Origin: Streptomyces rubradiris
GTDB taxonomy: Bacteria > Actinomycetota > Actinomycetes > Streptomycetales > Streptomycetaceae
Assembly (NCBI RefSeq): GCF_016860525.1
Contig: NZ_BNEA01000015.1
Coordinates: forward strand, 4,984,501-5,048,500
DNA: 64,000 nt
Reading direction: 5' to 3'
Shown here in pieces: positions 1-9,139 of this stretch. Position numbers and translations under genes: made by a program. The stretch's first letter is position 1; every line of letters starts with the position of its first letter. The notes beneath the pieces are model-generated. The model made no database searches. It was not told the origin of the DNA and was given only the letters and a program-made list of their open reading frames with translations.

Positions 1-131
1 GGGTTCAGCCCGTTCAGGCCCCCGAAGAAGCCCTCCTGCTGCAGTCGCTCGCGGTTGGCACGGCACACCGGGCACCGGCCCTCGCTCACGGGCGCCGCGC
101 AGTTCGCGCACACCAACCGGTCGTACGTCAT
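1..131 (-). CDS. Small zinc-ribbon protein (3' end outside window)
   Basis: This is an open frame starting at ATG 131 and still open at the window edge. The visible protein begins [18 protein letters not shown] and continues with a second CPVC pair, so two CxxC knuckles lie within the first 25 residues, as in short zinc-ribbon proteins. An AAGGAGGG ribosome binding site lies 6-8 bases upstream of the start. It is divergent from ftsE. I do not recognise a function. The zinc-binding role is inferred from the cysteines only, and about 43 residues are visible. Confidence 0.75.
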   Translation of the reverse strand, partial: MTYDRLVCANCAAPVSEGRCPVCRANRERLQQEGFFGGLNGLN

Positions 132-181
132 GCGCTCGCCCTCCTTGCACCGGCCATCACATGTACAACGCTCACGGGAGC

Positions 182-193
182 GGGAACGTTCCC
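182..193. promoter_or_regulatory. Perfect 12-bp palindrome in the ftsE upstream region
   Basis: GGGAACGTTCCC is a perfect palindrome in the 275-bp divergent region between the zinc-ribbon gene and ftsE. It could be an operator for either gene. No known regulator is assigned. Nothing else clear is seen here apart from weak promoter-like AT-richer sequence at about 300-370. Confidence 0.25.
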
Positions 194-406
194 CGGCGCT
201 CCCGTCGCCCTTCGTCTTCCTTCTTCCACTGTGCCAGGTTCCCGCGGAGCGTGCGCGGGGCCCGCACGCGGGCGCAGGCGGGGGGTACGGACACCGGGAG
301 GTACAAAAACGTACAAGTCTTGCCCAACCTCAACCTGCGCCTGCGCTTGCGCACCCGGTTCGCGTATGGTCACGCTCATCTACCCCCGGCGACCCGTGGT
401 GCATCC

Positions 407-1096
407 GTGATCCGATTCGACAACGTCTCCAAGGTCTACCCCAAGCAGACCCGCCCCGCACTCAGGGATGTCTCCCTGGAGGTGGAGAAGGGCGAGTTCG
501 TCTTCCTCGTGGGGTCCTCCGGCTCCGGAAAGTCCACCTTCCTGCGGCTCATCCTCCGCGAGGAGCGGTGCAGCCACGGCCAGGTGCACGTGCTCGGCAA
601 GGACCTCGCGCGCCTGTCCAACTGGAAGGTGCCGCAGATGCGCCGCCAGCTGGGCACCGTCTTCCAGGACTTCCGGCTGCTGCCGAACAAGACGGTCGCG
701 GAGAACGTGGCCTTCGCCCAGGAGGTGATCGGCAAGTCCCGCGGCGAGATCCGCAAGTCCGTGCCGCAGGTGCTCGACCTCGTCGGGCTCGGCGGCAAGG
801 AGGACCGGAGGCCCGGCGAGCTGTCCGGCGGTGAACAGCAGCGCGTCGCCATCGCGCGCGCGTTCGTCAACCGGCCCAAGCTGCTCATCGCCGACGAGCC
901 CACCGGCAACCTCGACCCGCAGACCTCCGTCGGCATCATGAAGCTGCTCGACCGGATCAACCGGACGGGCACCACCGTCATCATGGCGACGCACGACCAG
1001 AACATCGTGGACCAGATGCGCAAGCGCGTCATCGAGCTGGAGAAGGGCCGCCTCGTCCGCGACCAGGCCCGCGGCGTCTACGGCTACCAGCACTGA
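407..1096 (+). CDS. ftsE: Cell division ATP-binding protein FtsE
   Basis: FtsE is the ATPase of the FtsEX complex, which couples the divisome to peptidoglycan hydrolases at the septum. The 229-residue frame from GTG 407 is the usual family length. The reading frame stays open upstream, but the protein homology starts at [15 protein letters not shown] motifs are intact: Walker [10 protein letters not shown] at residues 36-44, Q-loop Gln87, signature LSGGEQQ at 139-145, Walker B LLIADEP at 159-165 and H-loop His196. ftsX follows after 36 bases, so the two are almost certainly co-transcribed. Confidence 0.96.
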   Translation: MIRFDNVSKVYPKQTRPALRDVSLEVEKGEFVFLVGSSGSGKSTFLRLILREERCSHGQVHVLGKDLARLSNWKVPQMRRQLGTVFQDFRLLPNKTVAENVAFAQEVIGKSRGEIRKSVPQVLDLVGLGGKEDRRPGELSGGEQQRVAIARAFVNRPKLLIADEPTGNLDPQTSVGIMKLLDRINRTGTTVIMATHDQNIVDQMRKRVIELEKGRLVRDQARGVYGYQH

Positions 1097-1132
1097 CCGC
1101 ACCCAGTTCCCGAAAGGCCTGAAGAAGTAGCC

Positions 1133-2050
1133 ATGCGCGCCCAGTTCGTCCTGTCGGAGATCGGTGTCGGTCTCCGCCGCAACCTGACGATGACCTTCGC
1201 CGTCATCGTCTCCGTCGCCCTGTCCCTGGCCCTGTTCGGCGGCTCGCTGCTGATGAGCGACCAGGTCAGCACCATGAAGGGCTACTGGTACGACAAGGTC
1301 AACGTCTCGATCTTCCTGTGCAACAAGCACGACGCGGAGAACGACGTGCACTGCGCCAAGGGCGCGGTCACCGAGGACCAGAAGAAGCAGATCCTCGCGG
1401 ACCTGAAGCAGATGCCGGTCGTCGAGAACGTGACCTACGAGTCCCAGGACGAGGCGTACAAGCACTACAAGGAGCAGTTCGGCAACTCCCCGCTGGCCGG
1501 CTCGCTGACGCCGGACCAGATGCAGGAGTCGTACCGGATCAAGCTCAAGGACCCGCAGAAGTACCAGGTGATCGCGAGCGCGTTCAACGGGCGGGACGGC
1601 GTGCAGTCGGTGCAGGACCAGAAGGGCATCCTGGACAACCTCTTCCAGCTGCTGAACCTGATGAACCGGGGCGCGCTCGGCGTGATGGCGATGATGCTGA
1701 TCGTCGCCCTGCTGCTGATCGTCAACACCGTGCGCGTCTCGGCGTTCAGCCGCCGGCGCGAGACCGGCATCATGCGCCTGGTCGGTGCCTCGGGCTTCTA
1801 CATCCAGGCGCCGTTCATCGCCGAGGCCGCGGTCGCCGGACTCATCGGCGGCGGCCTGGCCTGTGTGGCCCTCGTGCTCGGCCGGTACTTCACCATCGAC
1901 CACGGCATGGACCTCTCCCACAAGCTGACCCTCATCAACTTCGTGGGCTGGGACGCGGTGTTGACCAAGCTGCCGCTGATCCTGGCGACCAGCGTGCTGA
2001 TGCCGTCCCTGGCGGCGTTCTTCGCGCTCCGCAAGTACTTGAAGGTGTGA
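1133..2050 (+). CDS. ftsX: Cell division protein FtsX
   Basis: FtsX is the membrane partner of FtsE and passes ATP-driven signals to extracellular cell-wall hydrolases. The 305-residue protein has a short cytoplasmic N-terminus, a first membrane segment at about residues 20-42, an extracellular domain with two cysteines (FLCNKHD and VHCAKG), and three more membrane segments towards the C-terminus, the FtsX topology. A purine-rich GAAGAAG ribosome site precedes ATG 1133. A hairpin terminator follows directly, so ftsE-ftsX is a two-gene operon. Confidence 0.96.
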   Translation: MRAQFVLSEIGVGLRRNLTMTFAVIVSVALSLALFGGSLLMSDQVSTMKGYWYDKVNVSIFLCNKHDAENDVHCAKGAVTEDQKKQILADLKQMPVVENVTYESQDEAYKHYKEQFGNSPLAGSLTPDQMQESYRIKLKDPQKYQVIASAFNGRDGVQSVQDQKGILDNLFQLLNLMNRGALGVMAMMLIVALLLIVNTVRVSAFSRRRETGIMRLVGASGFYIQAPFIAEAAVAGLIGGGLACVALVLGRYFTIDHGMDLSHKLTLINFVGWDAVLTKLPLILATSVLMPSLAAFFALRKYLKV

Positions 2051-2060
2051 CGCACACCAA

Positions 2061-2096
2061 GAAGGGCCGTACGGGCAACAGTCCGTGCGGCCCTTC
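2061..2096 (+). terminator. Hairpin terminator after ftsX
   Basis: Fourteen-base arms GAAGGGCCGTACGG (2061-2074) and CCGTGCGGCCCTTC (2083-2096) pair with one mismatch around an 8-base loop, 11 bases after the ftsX stop. There is no long U-tract, which is common in Streptomyces terminators. Confidence 0.75.
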
Positions 2097-2118
2097 GCCT
2101 TGTCCTAGACTCACCGCC

Positions 2119-3306
2119 ATGTCAGGCCGTGACCCCCTCTGTAGTCCCCGCCGCGTCCGCCGCGGTGCCGCCCTGACACTGGTCTTCGCCGGAGTGCTGG
2201 GGGCCGGCGCCGCCACCGACGCCTTCCCGGGGCCCCGCGCCCCCCAGCGCAGGGCCGTCGCCGCGCCGGCGGACCCGGCCGGCCGGTCCGAGGCCGTACG
2301 GGAGGCCGCCGCCGCGGCGATGGCCGCCGGCAAGTCCCCGACGGAGGCCGCCGAACGGGCCGTCAGCCGCAGCGGCGACCGCTGGGCCGCGGTCTACTCC
2401 GAGGGTGAGTTCGAGGAGTTCCAGGACGCGCTCGACGGCCGCTACACCGGCGTCGGCCTGTGGGCGCGGCAGGAGCCGGACGGCCGGATCGAGGTCACCC
2501 GGGTGCGGCCCGGCTCGCCCGCCGCCGGCGCCGGGATCCGGGCCGGCGACCGGCTGCGCAGCGTCGACGGCCACAAGACCGACGGCCGGCCGGTCACCGA
2601 GGTGATCGCCCTGCTGCGCGGTGACACGCGCGGCGACGGCACGGCGGGCGCCCCGGCCGGTACGACGGTCACGCTCGGCCTGGAGCGGGGCACCCGCGCG
2701 TGGACCAGGACCCTGCGCCGGGCCAAGCTGTCCACCGACCCCGTGACCGTGCGCCGGCTGCCCGGCGCGGTCACCGCCGTGAAGGTCTCCGCGTTCACCA
2801 AGGGTTCCGCCGACGCGGTCCGCGCGGCCCTGCGCACCGCCCCCGCCGACGGCCGCACCATCCTCGACCTGCGCGGCAACTCCGGCGGCCTGGTCACCGA
2901 GGCCGTGTCCACCGCCTCCGCCTTCCTGGACGGCGGCCTGGTCGCCACCTACGACGTCGACGGCGCCCAGCGCGCCCTGCACGCCGACCCGGGCGGCGAC
3001 ACCGCCCGGCCCCTGGTCGTCCTCGTCGACGGCGGCACCATGAGCGCGGCCGAACTGCTCACCGGCGCCCTCCAGGACCGGGGGCGCGCGGTGGTGATCG
3101 GGTCGCGCACCTTCGGCAAGGGCTCCGTCCAGATGCCGGTGAAGCTGCCCGACGGCTCGGTGGCCGAGCTGACCGTCGGCCACTACCGCACCCCGTCCGG
3201 GCACACCGTCGACGGCCGGGGCATCACCCCCGACCTGGAGGCGGGCCCGGACCAGGCCCTGACCCGGGCCCGTACGGTGCTCACCGGGCTGGGCGACCCG
3301 TCGTAG
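2119..3306 (+). CDS. S41 family C-terminal processing peptidase with PDZ domain
   Basis: This is a predicted exported serine protease of 395 residues, cleaving substrate proteins from their C-termini. The start at ATG 2119 gives a signal or anchor segment at residues 17-32. A PDZ domain lies at about 105-190 (motif RPGSPAAGAGIRAGDRL). The S41 catalytic domain carries Ser309 in GGTMSAAELL and Lys334 in TFGKGSVQ, the expected Ser-Lys dyad, so it should be active. It follows the ftsEX terminator and precedes smpB by 68 bases. The physiological substrate is unknown. Confidence 0.92.
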   Translation: MSGRDPLCSPRRVRRGAALTLVFAGVLGAGAATDAFPGPRAPQRRAVAAPADPAGRSEAVREAAAAAMAAGKSPTEAAERAVSRSGDRWAAVYSEGEFEEFQDALDGRYTGVGLWARQEPDGRIEVTRVRPGSPAAGAGIRAGDRLRSVDGHKTDGRPVTEVIALLRGDTRGDGTAGAPAGTTVTLGLERGTRAWTRTLRRAKLSTDPVTVRRLPGAVTAVKVSAFTKGSADAVRAALRTAPADGRTILDLRGNSGGLVTEAVSTASAFLDGGLVATYDVDGAQRALHADPGGDTARPLVVLVDGGTMSAAELLTGALQDRGRAVVIGSRTFGKGSVQMPVKLPDGSVAELTVGHYRTPSGHTVDGRGITPDLEAGPDQALTRARTVLTGLGDPS

Positions 3307-3374
3307 CCACGCCGCGCGCCCACGCGTAATCGGCTGTACTCACCACCCCTGTGTGGTGCGAAAATGGCGGCACT

Positions 3375-3926
3375 ATGAGCAAGGGAATGTACGTACCGAA
3401 GGAGTCCCAGCCCAAGCACGGCGGGGCCGCCAAGGCCAGGGACGGCGAGAAGGGCGGCAAGCGCAAGATCGTCGCCCAGAACAAGAAGGCCCGGCACGAC
3501 TACGCGATCATCGACACCTTCGAGGCCGGGCTCGTGCTCATGGGCACGGAGGTCAAGTCGCTGCGCGAGGGACGCACCTCGCTGACCGACGGCTTCGTCC
3601 ACATCGACCGGGGCGAGGCGTGGCTGCACAACGCCCACATCCCCGAGTACCACCAGGGCAGCTGGACCAACCACTCCGCGCGCCGCAAGCGCAAGCTGCT
3701 GCTGCACCGCGCGGAGATCGACAAGCTGGAGTCGAAGTCCCAGGAGACGGGACACACGATCGTGCCCCTCGCCATCTACTTCAAGGACGGCCGGGCGAAG
3801 GCCGAGATCGCTCTCGCGCGGGGCAAGAAGGAGTACGACAAGCGGCAGACGCTGCGCGAGCAGCAGGACCGGCGGGAGGCGGCCCGGGCGATCGCGGCCG
3901 CGAAGCGCCGGCAGCGCGGCGTCTAG
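3375..3926 (+). CDS. smpB: SsrA-binding protein SmpB
   Basis: SmpB binds tmRNA and brings it to stalled ribosomes for trans-translation. The core motifs [36 protein letters not shown] and the basic tail [23 protein letters not shown] are all present. The frame from ATG 3375 gives 183 residues. ATG 3387 (MYVPKESQP) gives 179 and may be the native start, as in the S. coelicolor protein I remember. Neither has a convincing ribosome site. Its partner RNA gene ssrA begins 115 bases downstream on the same strand. Confidence 0.96.
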   Translation: MSKGMYVPKESQPKHGGAAKARDGEKGGKRKIVAQNKKARHDYAIIDTFEAGLVLMGTEVKSLREGRTSLTDGFVHIDRGEAWLHNAHIPEYHQGSWTNHSARRKRKLLLHRAEIDKLESKSQETGHTIVPLAIYFKDGRAKAEIALARGKKEYDKRQTLREQQDRREAARAIAAAKRRQRGV

Positions 3927-4041
3927 CCGGCCGGCCCACGGGACCGGCCGTCCGACGGGAATAGGCTGGCATCGGCCCGCGTTGTTCCCGTACGATGGCA
4001 CCTGCACCTCGCAGTGGGTGCGCACCTTGAGAAATCAACAT

Positions 4042-4408
4042 GGGGATGATCGGTTTCGACAGCGGCTGTCGAAGCAGGGGAAGCGTGTCGAGGAAGCGGC
4101 AATGATCTCGTAAACCATATGTCGCAAAAAATAATCGCCAACACCAAGCGCGATTCCTTCGCCCTCGCTGCCTAAGTAGCGACTTGCGAAGTGTCAGCCC
4201 GGGGCTGTTCCCGACCCGGATCCTGGCATCAGCTAGGGAACTAAACCTCTAGACCCGGTCACGGGGTGTAGAGGGAAATCAAACAGTGACTGAGCCCGTC
4301 GGAGACTTGTCCGCGTGATCTCCGGGGCCGAGAAAATCGCAGCGGACTGCACACGGAGAAGCCCTGGTTCCGCACCGTTGGACGCGGGTTCGATTCCCGC
4401 CATCTCCA
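4042..4408 (+). ncRNA. ssrA: Transfer-messenger RNA (tmRNA)
   Basis: tmRNA rescues stalled ribosomes and adds a degradation tag. The 5' end GGGGATGATCGGTTTCGAC and the 3' end with a T-arm (GGTTCGATTCCCGCC) and CATCTCCA form the tRNA-like acceptor stem. Seven base pairs are visible between GGGGAUG and CAUCUCC, including one G-U. CCA is not encoded. The tag frame at 4137-4175 reads ANTKRDSFALAA followed by TAA, ending in the expected ALAA degron. At 12 residues the tag is shorter than the 16-residue S. coelicolor tag I remember. smpB is the next gene upstream. Confidence 0.95.
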
Positions 4409-4441
4409 CGAGGCCCCTCAGGGGGCCGACCCCATGTGGGC

Positions 4442-4472
4442 AAGGCCCCGTCACTCCTGGTGGCGGGGCCTT
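4442..4472 (+). terminator. Terminator after ssrA
   Basis: Arms AAGGCCCCG (4442-4450) and CGGGGCCTT (4464-4472) pair perfectly about 35 bases after the tmRNA 3' end. The stem overlaps the stop codon of the convergent MFS gene and may serve both transcripts. Confidence 0.75.
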
Positions 4473-5701
4473 CGCCTTGCCCGCTCCCGCCCGCCCGCCA
4501 CGCCGAAGAGCAGGGCCAGGAAGGCCGCCGCGGCCGGTACGGCGAAGGCGGTGCCGGGGGAGAGGCGCTCGGCCGCCCAGCCGCCCGCCGCCGTGCCGCA
4601 GGCGATCCCGGCGAGCAGCCCGGTCACCATCAGGCTCATGCCCTCGTTCAGCCGGCCGGCCGGGGTGCGCCGCTGCACCAGCGCCATCGCCGTCACCATG
4701 GTCGGCGCGGTCGCCATGCCCGCGACCAGCAGCGCACCGGCGAGCACCACGAGCGAGCCGGTGCCGGCCGCCGCCCAGGGCAGCGCCATCAGGGCGGCCA
4801 TCGCCGCCAGGCACCGGACGAGCCGGGGCCCGGCCGGTCCGGACGTCCCGTACGCCCCGTAGGCCAGCCCCGCCGCGCACGAGCCCGCCGCCTGGAACGC
4901 GAGCACCGCGCCGGCCGCCGCGCGGTGCCCCTGCGCGTCGGCGTGGGCGAGGGTGACGACCTCCATGGAACCGAACACGGCTCCGGTCGCCGTGAAGCAG
5001 ACCAGCAGCGCCGGGATACCCGGGCTGCGCAGCGGCGACGGCGCCTGGGACCGGGCCGAAGGCGGCGGCTCGGTCGCCCGCTGGGCGGTGAACAGCAGCA
5101 TCCCGGCGAGCAGCAGCACCGCCCCCGTGAGCGTGCCCGCCTCCGGGAAGAACGTCCCGGCCAGGAAGGAGGCGAGGACCGGCCCGAGCATGAAGCACAG
5201 CTCGTCCGCGGCCTGCTCGAACGCGTTCGCCGTGTGCAGCGCGCCGGGATCGTCCCGCAGCAGATGGGCCCAGCGGGCGCGGGAGAGGCCGCCGATGTTT
5301 GGGGTGGTCGCGGTGCAGGCGTAGGCCGCGAAGAGGGTCCAGTCGGGGGCGTCGCGGCGGACGCACAGCAGCAGCGCGAGGCTGCCGAGCACGGAGACGA
5401 CCGTGGCCGGCAGCGCGATGCGGGCCTGCCCGTGCCGGTCCACCAGCCGGGCGACGAAGGGCCCGGCCACCGCGGTCGCCGCGAGCCCGGTCGCGGTGAC
5501 GGCACCGGCGAGGGCGTACGAGCCCCGGGTACCGGCGATCATCACGACCGCGCTCACGCTGAACATGCCCATGGGAAGGCGGGCGAGGAGATTGCCGGCG
5601 GTGAAGGCACGGGCACCGGGGAGCCCGAACAGTCGCCGGTACCCGGAGAGTCCAGTGGTTCTCTTGCGTATCCGGCGTTCCTGGGTGGTCGATTGAGGCA
5701 T
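4451..5701 (-). CDS. MFS transporter
   Basis: A 416-residue integral membrane protein with about twelve hydrophobic segments. It begins MPQSTTQERRIRKRTTGLSGYRRLFGLPGARAFTAGNLL and carries the MFS loop motif ARLVDRHGQARIAL between segments 2 and 3. It resembles multidrug or sugar efflux pumps of the major facilitator superfamily. The substrate cannot be predicted. It is transcribed divergently from a LysR-type regulator 83 bases away, a common arrangement for a regulator controlling its own efflux pump. That link is inference. Confidence 0.9.
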   Translation of the reverse strand: MPQSTTQERRIRKRTTGLSGYRRLFGLPGARAFTAGNLLARLPMGMFSVSAVVMIAGTRGSYALAGAVTATGLAATAVAGPFVARLVDRHGQARIALPATVVSVLGSLALLLCVRRDAPDWTLFAAYACTATTPNIGGLSRARWAHLLRDDPGALHTANAFEQAADELCFMLGPVLASFLAGTFFPEAGTLTGAVLLLAGMLLFTAQRATEPPPSARSQAPSPLRSPGIPALLVCFTATGAVFGSMEVVTLAHADAQGHRAAAGAVLAFQAAGSCAAGLAYGAYGTSGPAGPRLVRCLAAMAALMALPWAAAGTGSLVVLAGALLVAGMATAPTMVTAMALVQRRTPAGRLNEGMSLMVTGLLAGIACGTAAGGWAAERLSPGTAFAVPAAAAFLALLFGVAGGRERARRRPRHQE

Positions 5702-5784
5702 GCCCCCACGGTCACCCGGAGCGGATCACCGGGTCCAACACCTGCGCGGCGCCGATTGACGCACCCGCGTTGTAGATTCGCGGC

Positions 5785-6837
5785 ATGCCCGCATCCCTGG
5801 ACCCGCGCCTGCTGCGCGCCTTCGTGGCCGTGGCGGAGGACCTGCACTTCACCCGGGCCGCGGCCCGCCTCTACGTCGCCCAGCAGGCGCTCAGCCGCGA
5901 TGTACGGCGCCTGGAGAGGGAGTTGGGCGCGGAGCTGTTCGTACGCACCACCCGGCAGGTCACCCTCACCCCCGACGGCGAGCGGCTGCTGCCGCACGCG
6001 CGCCGGGTCCTCGCCGCCCAGGACGACCTGCTCGCCGCGTTCGCCGCCGGGCAGGCCCGCCCCCTGCTGGTCGACCTGAACTCGCCGGGCCTGGCCACCG
6101 GCCGCCGGGTGCTGTACCGGGCCCGCGAACTCGCCCCCGACTGCGAGCTGATGGCCCGCTACGAGAGCGGTCTCACCGGCGCCGCCGCCGATCTGCTGGC
6201 CGGCCGCCTGGACGTCTCCTTCGGCCGCTTCGCCGGACTCGACCCGGCGCTCCGCTCCGGCCTCGCGCAGCAGCCGGTGCGGTACGAGCCGATGGCCGTC
6301 GTCCTGCCCGAGGACCACCCGCTGGCATCCCTGCCCGAGGTCCCGCTGTCCGCGCTGGCCGGGGAGACGGTGTACGCCGGCGCGGGCAACCCTCGCACCC
6401 GGGAGTGGACCGACCTGGCCCTGCGCCTGTTCGAGGGCCGGGGCGTGCGGCTGGCGCCACCGCTGCCGATGGCCGTCGGCGACGAGGAGTTCGCCCGCGT
6501 CATGGCGAAGACCGGGAACCCGGTCCTGGCGGTGGTGGACTTCCCGCCCATGCCCGGCGCGGTCCGCCGCCCCCTCGTGGCCCCCGTCCCGCTGTCCCCC
6601 GTCTCCCTGGTCTGGCGCAGGGGCCTGGTCCACCCCGGCCTGACGGCCCTGAGACGCGCGGCGGAGCGGACCGCCCGGTCGGCGGGCTGGCTGCGCCGCC
6701 CGGCCGACGGCTGGCTCCCGGCCGAGGACGAGGAGACCATGCAGGCCGGTATCACACCGGGTGGGCGACCGCGTCCCGCTGCAACTGGACGGCCGCGAGC
6801 AGACTCAGGTCCGGCTCGGCCTGGCGCAGCGCCTTGA
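5785..6837 (+). CDS. LysR-family transcriptional regulator
   Basis: The N-terminal winged helix at residues 5-65 (LDPRLLRAFVAVAEDLHFTRAAARLYVAQQALSRD region) is typical of LysR proteins, followed by a substrate-binding domain to about residue 300. At 350 residues it is longer than the usual 300. The last 40 or so residues are Pro/Arg/Gly-rich and overlap the 3' end of the convergent gene at 6752-7096 by 86 bases, so a shorter ancestral C-terminus is possible. It probably controls the divergent MFS gene. Confidence 0.88.
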   Translation: MPASLDPRLLRAFVAVAEDLHFTRAAARLYVAQQALSRDVRRLERELGAELFVRTTRQVTLTPDGERLLPHARRVLAAQDDLLAAFAAGQARPLLVDLNSPGLATGRRVLYRARELAPDCELMARYESGLTGAAADLLAGRLDVSFGRFAGLDPALRSGLAQQPVRYEPMAVVLPEDHPLASLPEVPLSALAGETVYAGAGNPRTREWTDLALRLFEGRGVRLAPPLPMAVGDEEFARVMAKTGNPVLAVVDFPPMPGAVRRPLVAPVPLSPVSLVWRRGLVHPGLTALRRAAERTARSAGWLRRPADGWLPAEDEETMQAGITPGGRPRPAATGRPRADSGPARPGAAP

Positions 6838-7096
6838 CCGCGGCGACGGAGCCGATGTCCCCGGCGAACCCGACCCCGGCGAGCCGCTCCCGCACCCACG
6901 CGGCCCGCAGCGCCCCCTCGTCCGCCCCGGCGACACCCCCGGCCACGGCGAGGGCCCGCTCCAGCCCGGCCCGCTCCTGATCCGGAGCCCCGTCCAGAGC
7001 CTCCCGCAACGCCTCCAGCACGACATCGGCGTCCCGGATGACGAGCACACAGTCCTGCTTCTTGCCGAATCCCGCGAGTCCCTTCATATGGATCAT
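6752..7096 (-). CDS. Hypothetical protein
   Basis: The frame from ATG 7096 gives 114 residues starting MIHMKGLAGFGKKQDCVLVIRDADVVLEALREALDG. GGAG lies 5 bases upstream of this ATG, which is why it is preferred over the longer frame from 7129. The protein looks soluble and helical (ALREALDGAPDQERAGLERALAVAGG) with G/C-rich wobble positions typical of real Streptomyces genes. No family is recognised. The 3' end overlaps the LysR gene tail to tail. Confidence 0.6.
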   Translation of the reverse strand: MIHMKGLAGFGKKQDCVLVIRDADVVLEALREALDGAPDQERAGLERALAVAGGVAGADEGALRAAWVRERLAGVGFAGDIGSVAAVKALRQAEPDLSLLAAVQLQRDAVAHPV

Positions 7097-7178
7097 GCTC
7101 GCTCCGGTGAGCGGCGCCCTCCAAACCACTTGAGCAGATCCAGAGGGTCAGCCCCGTTCTCCGGGATGCCGGGCGGGG

Positions 7179-7559
7179 ATGGGCGCCGATGGCGTGGTCG
7201 GGGGAGCAGGTCACGACGGCCAGGGACAGGAAGGCCGGGCGCTCCGGATAGACGCCGAGGGATACGTCACCGCCGGAGCGCAGCCGTTCGGCGGCGGAAA
7301 CGACGAGCGCGGTGAGCCGGTCCTTGTCGCGCCCGCGCCCTTCGGGGAGCCGCCCCGGGACCGGGTGCCATCGCCCCCGGCGGACGCCGCGAGCGGGCGC
7401 GGGCTGGGGCTCGTACCGCACTGCGCCGACGCGTGGGGAGGGTGGGCCGTCGGGGGCGGCCCGCCGGACCGGGGCGCGGGGAAGCTCCTGTGGTTCGAGG
7501 TGGGCGGGAACCGCAAGGACAGGTCGGGCGCCCTCACCGGCCGGCCCCCGCCCGAGTGA
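7179..7559 (+). pseudogene. Probable remnant of an RsbW-like ATP-binding protein
   Basis: The 126-residue frame ends with SGRGLGLVPHCADAWGGW followed by GKLLWFEV. This matches the G-box and final strand of HATPase_c anti-sigma-type proteins common in Streptomyces. The N-box (NALRHG-like) and most of the upstream fold are not visible in this frame. I read it as a decayed or frameshifted ATP-binding protein rather than an intact gene. An overlapping minus-strand frame (about 7150-7340) also looks protein-like but has no recognisable family. Confidence 0.35.
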
Positions 7560-7681
7560 GAGCAACGTTCCCTTCCGGTCACCCGCTGCCACAGGGCGGA
7601 AACGCGCCCTTCCTACCTTCGGACCGAGTCAACCGAGTCAGTGGTCGGCAGACCGAGCAGCCGGAGCACCGTGGAGGCGTG

Positions 7682-9052
7682 ATGACAGCCCCAGCCCCAA
7701 CCCGTCGAGGCCGCTGGATCGAGCGCTGGGACCCGGAGGACGAGGGGTTCTGGAACGCGACCGGGGAGCGGATCGCCCGCCGGAACCTGTGGTTCTCCGT
7801 GCTGTCGGAGCACATCGGGTTCTCGGTGTGGACCCTGTGGTCCGTGCTGGTGCTGTTCATGGGCCCCGAGTACGGGCTGACCCCCGCCGACAAGTTCCTG
7901 CTGACCTCGGTGGTCACGCTGGTCGGCGCGGTCGTCCGGGTGCCGTACACCTTCGCCGTGGCCGTCTTCGGCGGCCGGAACTGGACGGTCATCTCGGCGA
8001 GTCTGCTGCTCGTCCCGACCGTCGCCGCGTTCACGGTGATGGAGCCGGGCACGTCCTTCTCCACGTTCCTCCTGGTGGGCCTGCTGGCCGGGATCGGCGG
8101 CGGCAACTTCGCCTCCTCCATGACCAACATCAACGCCTTCTTCCCCCTGCGGAAGAAGGGGTGGGCGCTCGGGCTCAACGCGGGCGGCGGCAACATCGGC
8201 GTCCCCGTCATCCAGCTCGCCGCGCTCGCCGTCATCGGCGCGAGCGGCGGCCCGCGCGTGCTGCTCGGCGTCTACATTCCGCTGATCGTCGTCGCCGCCG
8301 TGTGTGCCGCGCTGTTCATGGACAACCTGACCTCGGTGAAGAACGACACCGGCGCGGCCAAGGACGCCGCCCGGGACGGCCACACCTGGATCATGGCCGT
8401 GCTCTACATCGGCACCTTCGGCTCCTTCATCGGCTACAGCTTCGCCTTCGGCCAGGTGCTGACCATCCAGTTCGGCCGGACCCCGCTCCAGGCGGCCTAC
8501 CTCACCTTCATCGGCCCGCTGCTCGGCTCCCTCATCCGTCCCCTCGGCGGCTGGCTCGCCGACCGCTACGGCGGCGCCCGGATCACCCTGTGGAACTATG
8601 TCGGCATGGCCGCCGCCACCGCCGTACTCATCGTCGCCGGCATGCAGAAGTCGCTGCCGCTGTTCGTGTCCGTGTTCGTCGTGCTGTTCGTGCTCAGCGG
8701 GCTCGGCAACGGATCGACGTTCAAGATGATCCCCGGCATCTTCCAGGCCAAGGCGCTGGCCCGGGGGCTCAAGGGCGAGGCGGCCGTGGCCCACGGCCGG
8801 CGGCTGTCCGGCGCGTCCATGGGGCTGATCGGCGCGGTCGGCGCGCTCGGCGGGGTCGGCATCAACCTCGCCTTCCGCCAGTCCTTCCTCGCGTACGGCT
8901 CCGGGACCGGCGCGTTCGTCGCGTTCCTCGCCTACTACGGCCTCTGCTTCGTGGTCACCTGGGCCGTATACCTTCGCCGCCCGATCGGGCGGGTTCCGGC
9001 CACGGCGTCCGCGTCCGAGGAGAAGGCCCAGCTCAGCTATGCCGAGGTGTGA
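7682..9052 (+). CDS. narK: Nitrate/nitrite transporter NarK
   Basis: A 456-residue major facilitator protein of the NarK type, moving nitrate in or nitrite out across the cytoplasmic membrane. It carries the nitrate signature GGGNFASSMTNINAFFP and a second glycine-rich stretch GLNAGGGNIGVPVIQL, the two motifs that line the substrate path in NarK proteins. GGAGG lies 5 bases before ATG 7682. The neighbour at 9140 is the HemD-type regulator known in Streptomyces to control nitrate assimilation genes, which supports a nitrate-assimilation role. Confidence 0.93.
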   Translation: MTAPAPTRRGRWIERWDPEDEGFWNATGERIARRNLWFSVLSEHIGFSVWTLWSVLVLFMGPEYGLTPADKFLLTSVVTLVGAVVRVPYTFAVAVFGGRNWTVISASLLLVPTVAAFTVMEPGTSFSTFLLVGLLAGIGGGNFASSMTNINAFFPLRKKGWALGLNAGGGNIGVPVIQLAALAVIGASGGPRVLLGVYIPLIVVAAVCAALFMDNLTSVKNDTGAAKDAARDGHTWIMAVLYIGTFGSFIGYSFAFGQVLTIQFGRTPLQAAYLTFIGPLLGSLIRPLGGWLADRYGGARITLWNYVGMAAATAVLIVAGMQKSLPLFVSVFVVLFVLSGLGNGSTFKMIPGIFQAKALARGLKGEAAVAHGRRLSGASMGLIGAVGALGGVGINLAFRQSFLAYGSGTGAFVAFLAYYGLCFVVTWAVYLRRPIGRVPATASASEEKAQLSYAEV

Positions 9053-9079
9053 CGTAACACCGGCGACATCGAGCCGAAC

Positions 9080-9109
9080 CGAGCCTGTCACGCAGTGTTG
9101 ACAGGCTCG
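9080..9109 (+). terminator. Inverted repeat between narK and nnaR
   Basis: An 11-bp perfect inverted repeat, CGAGCCTGTCA (9080-9090) and TGACAGGCTCG (9099-9109), with an 8-base spacer sits midway between narK and nnaR. It could terminate narK transcription. Because TTGACA lies in its right arm close to nnaR it could also be an operator or part of the nnaR promoter. Confidence 0.55.
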
Positions 9110-9139
9110 TCCGGCGCGCCGGTCAGCTAGGAGAGCCCC

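Noticed and set aside
380..1921. A 513-codon minus-strand frame across ftsE/ftsX
   Set aside because: Shadow of the real plus-strand genes. Its composition (Val/Asp/His/Leu-rich) is the antisense pattern of high-GC coding DNA.
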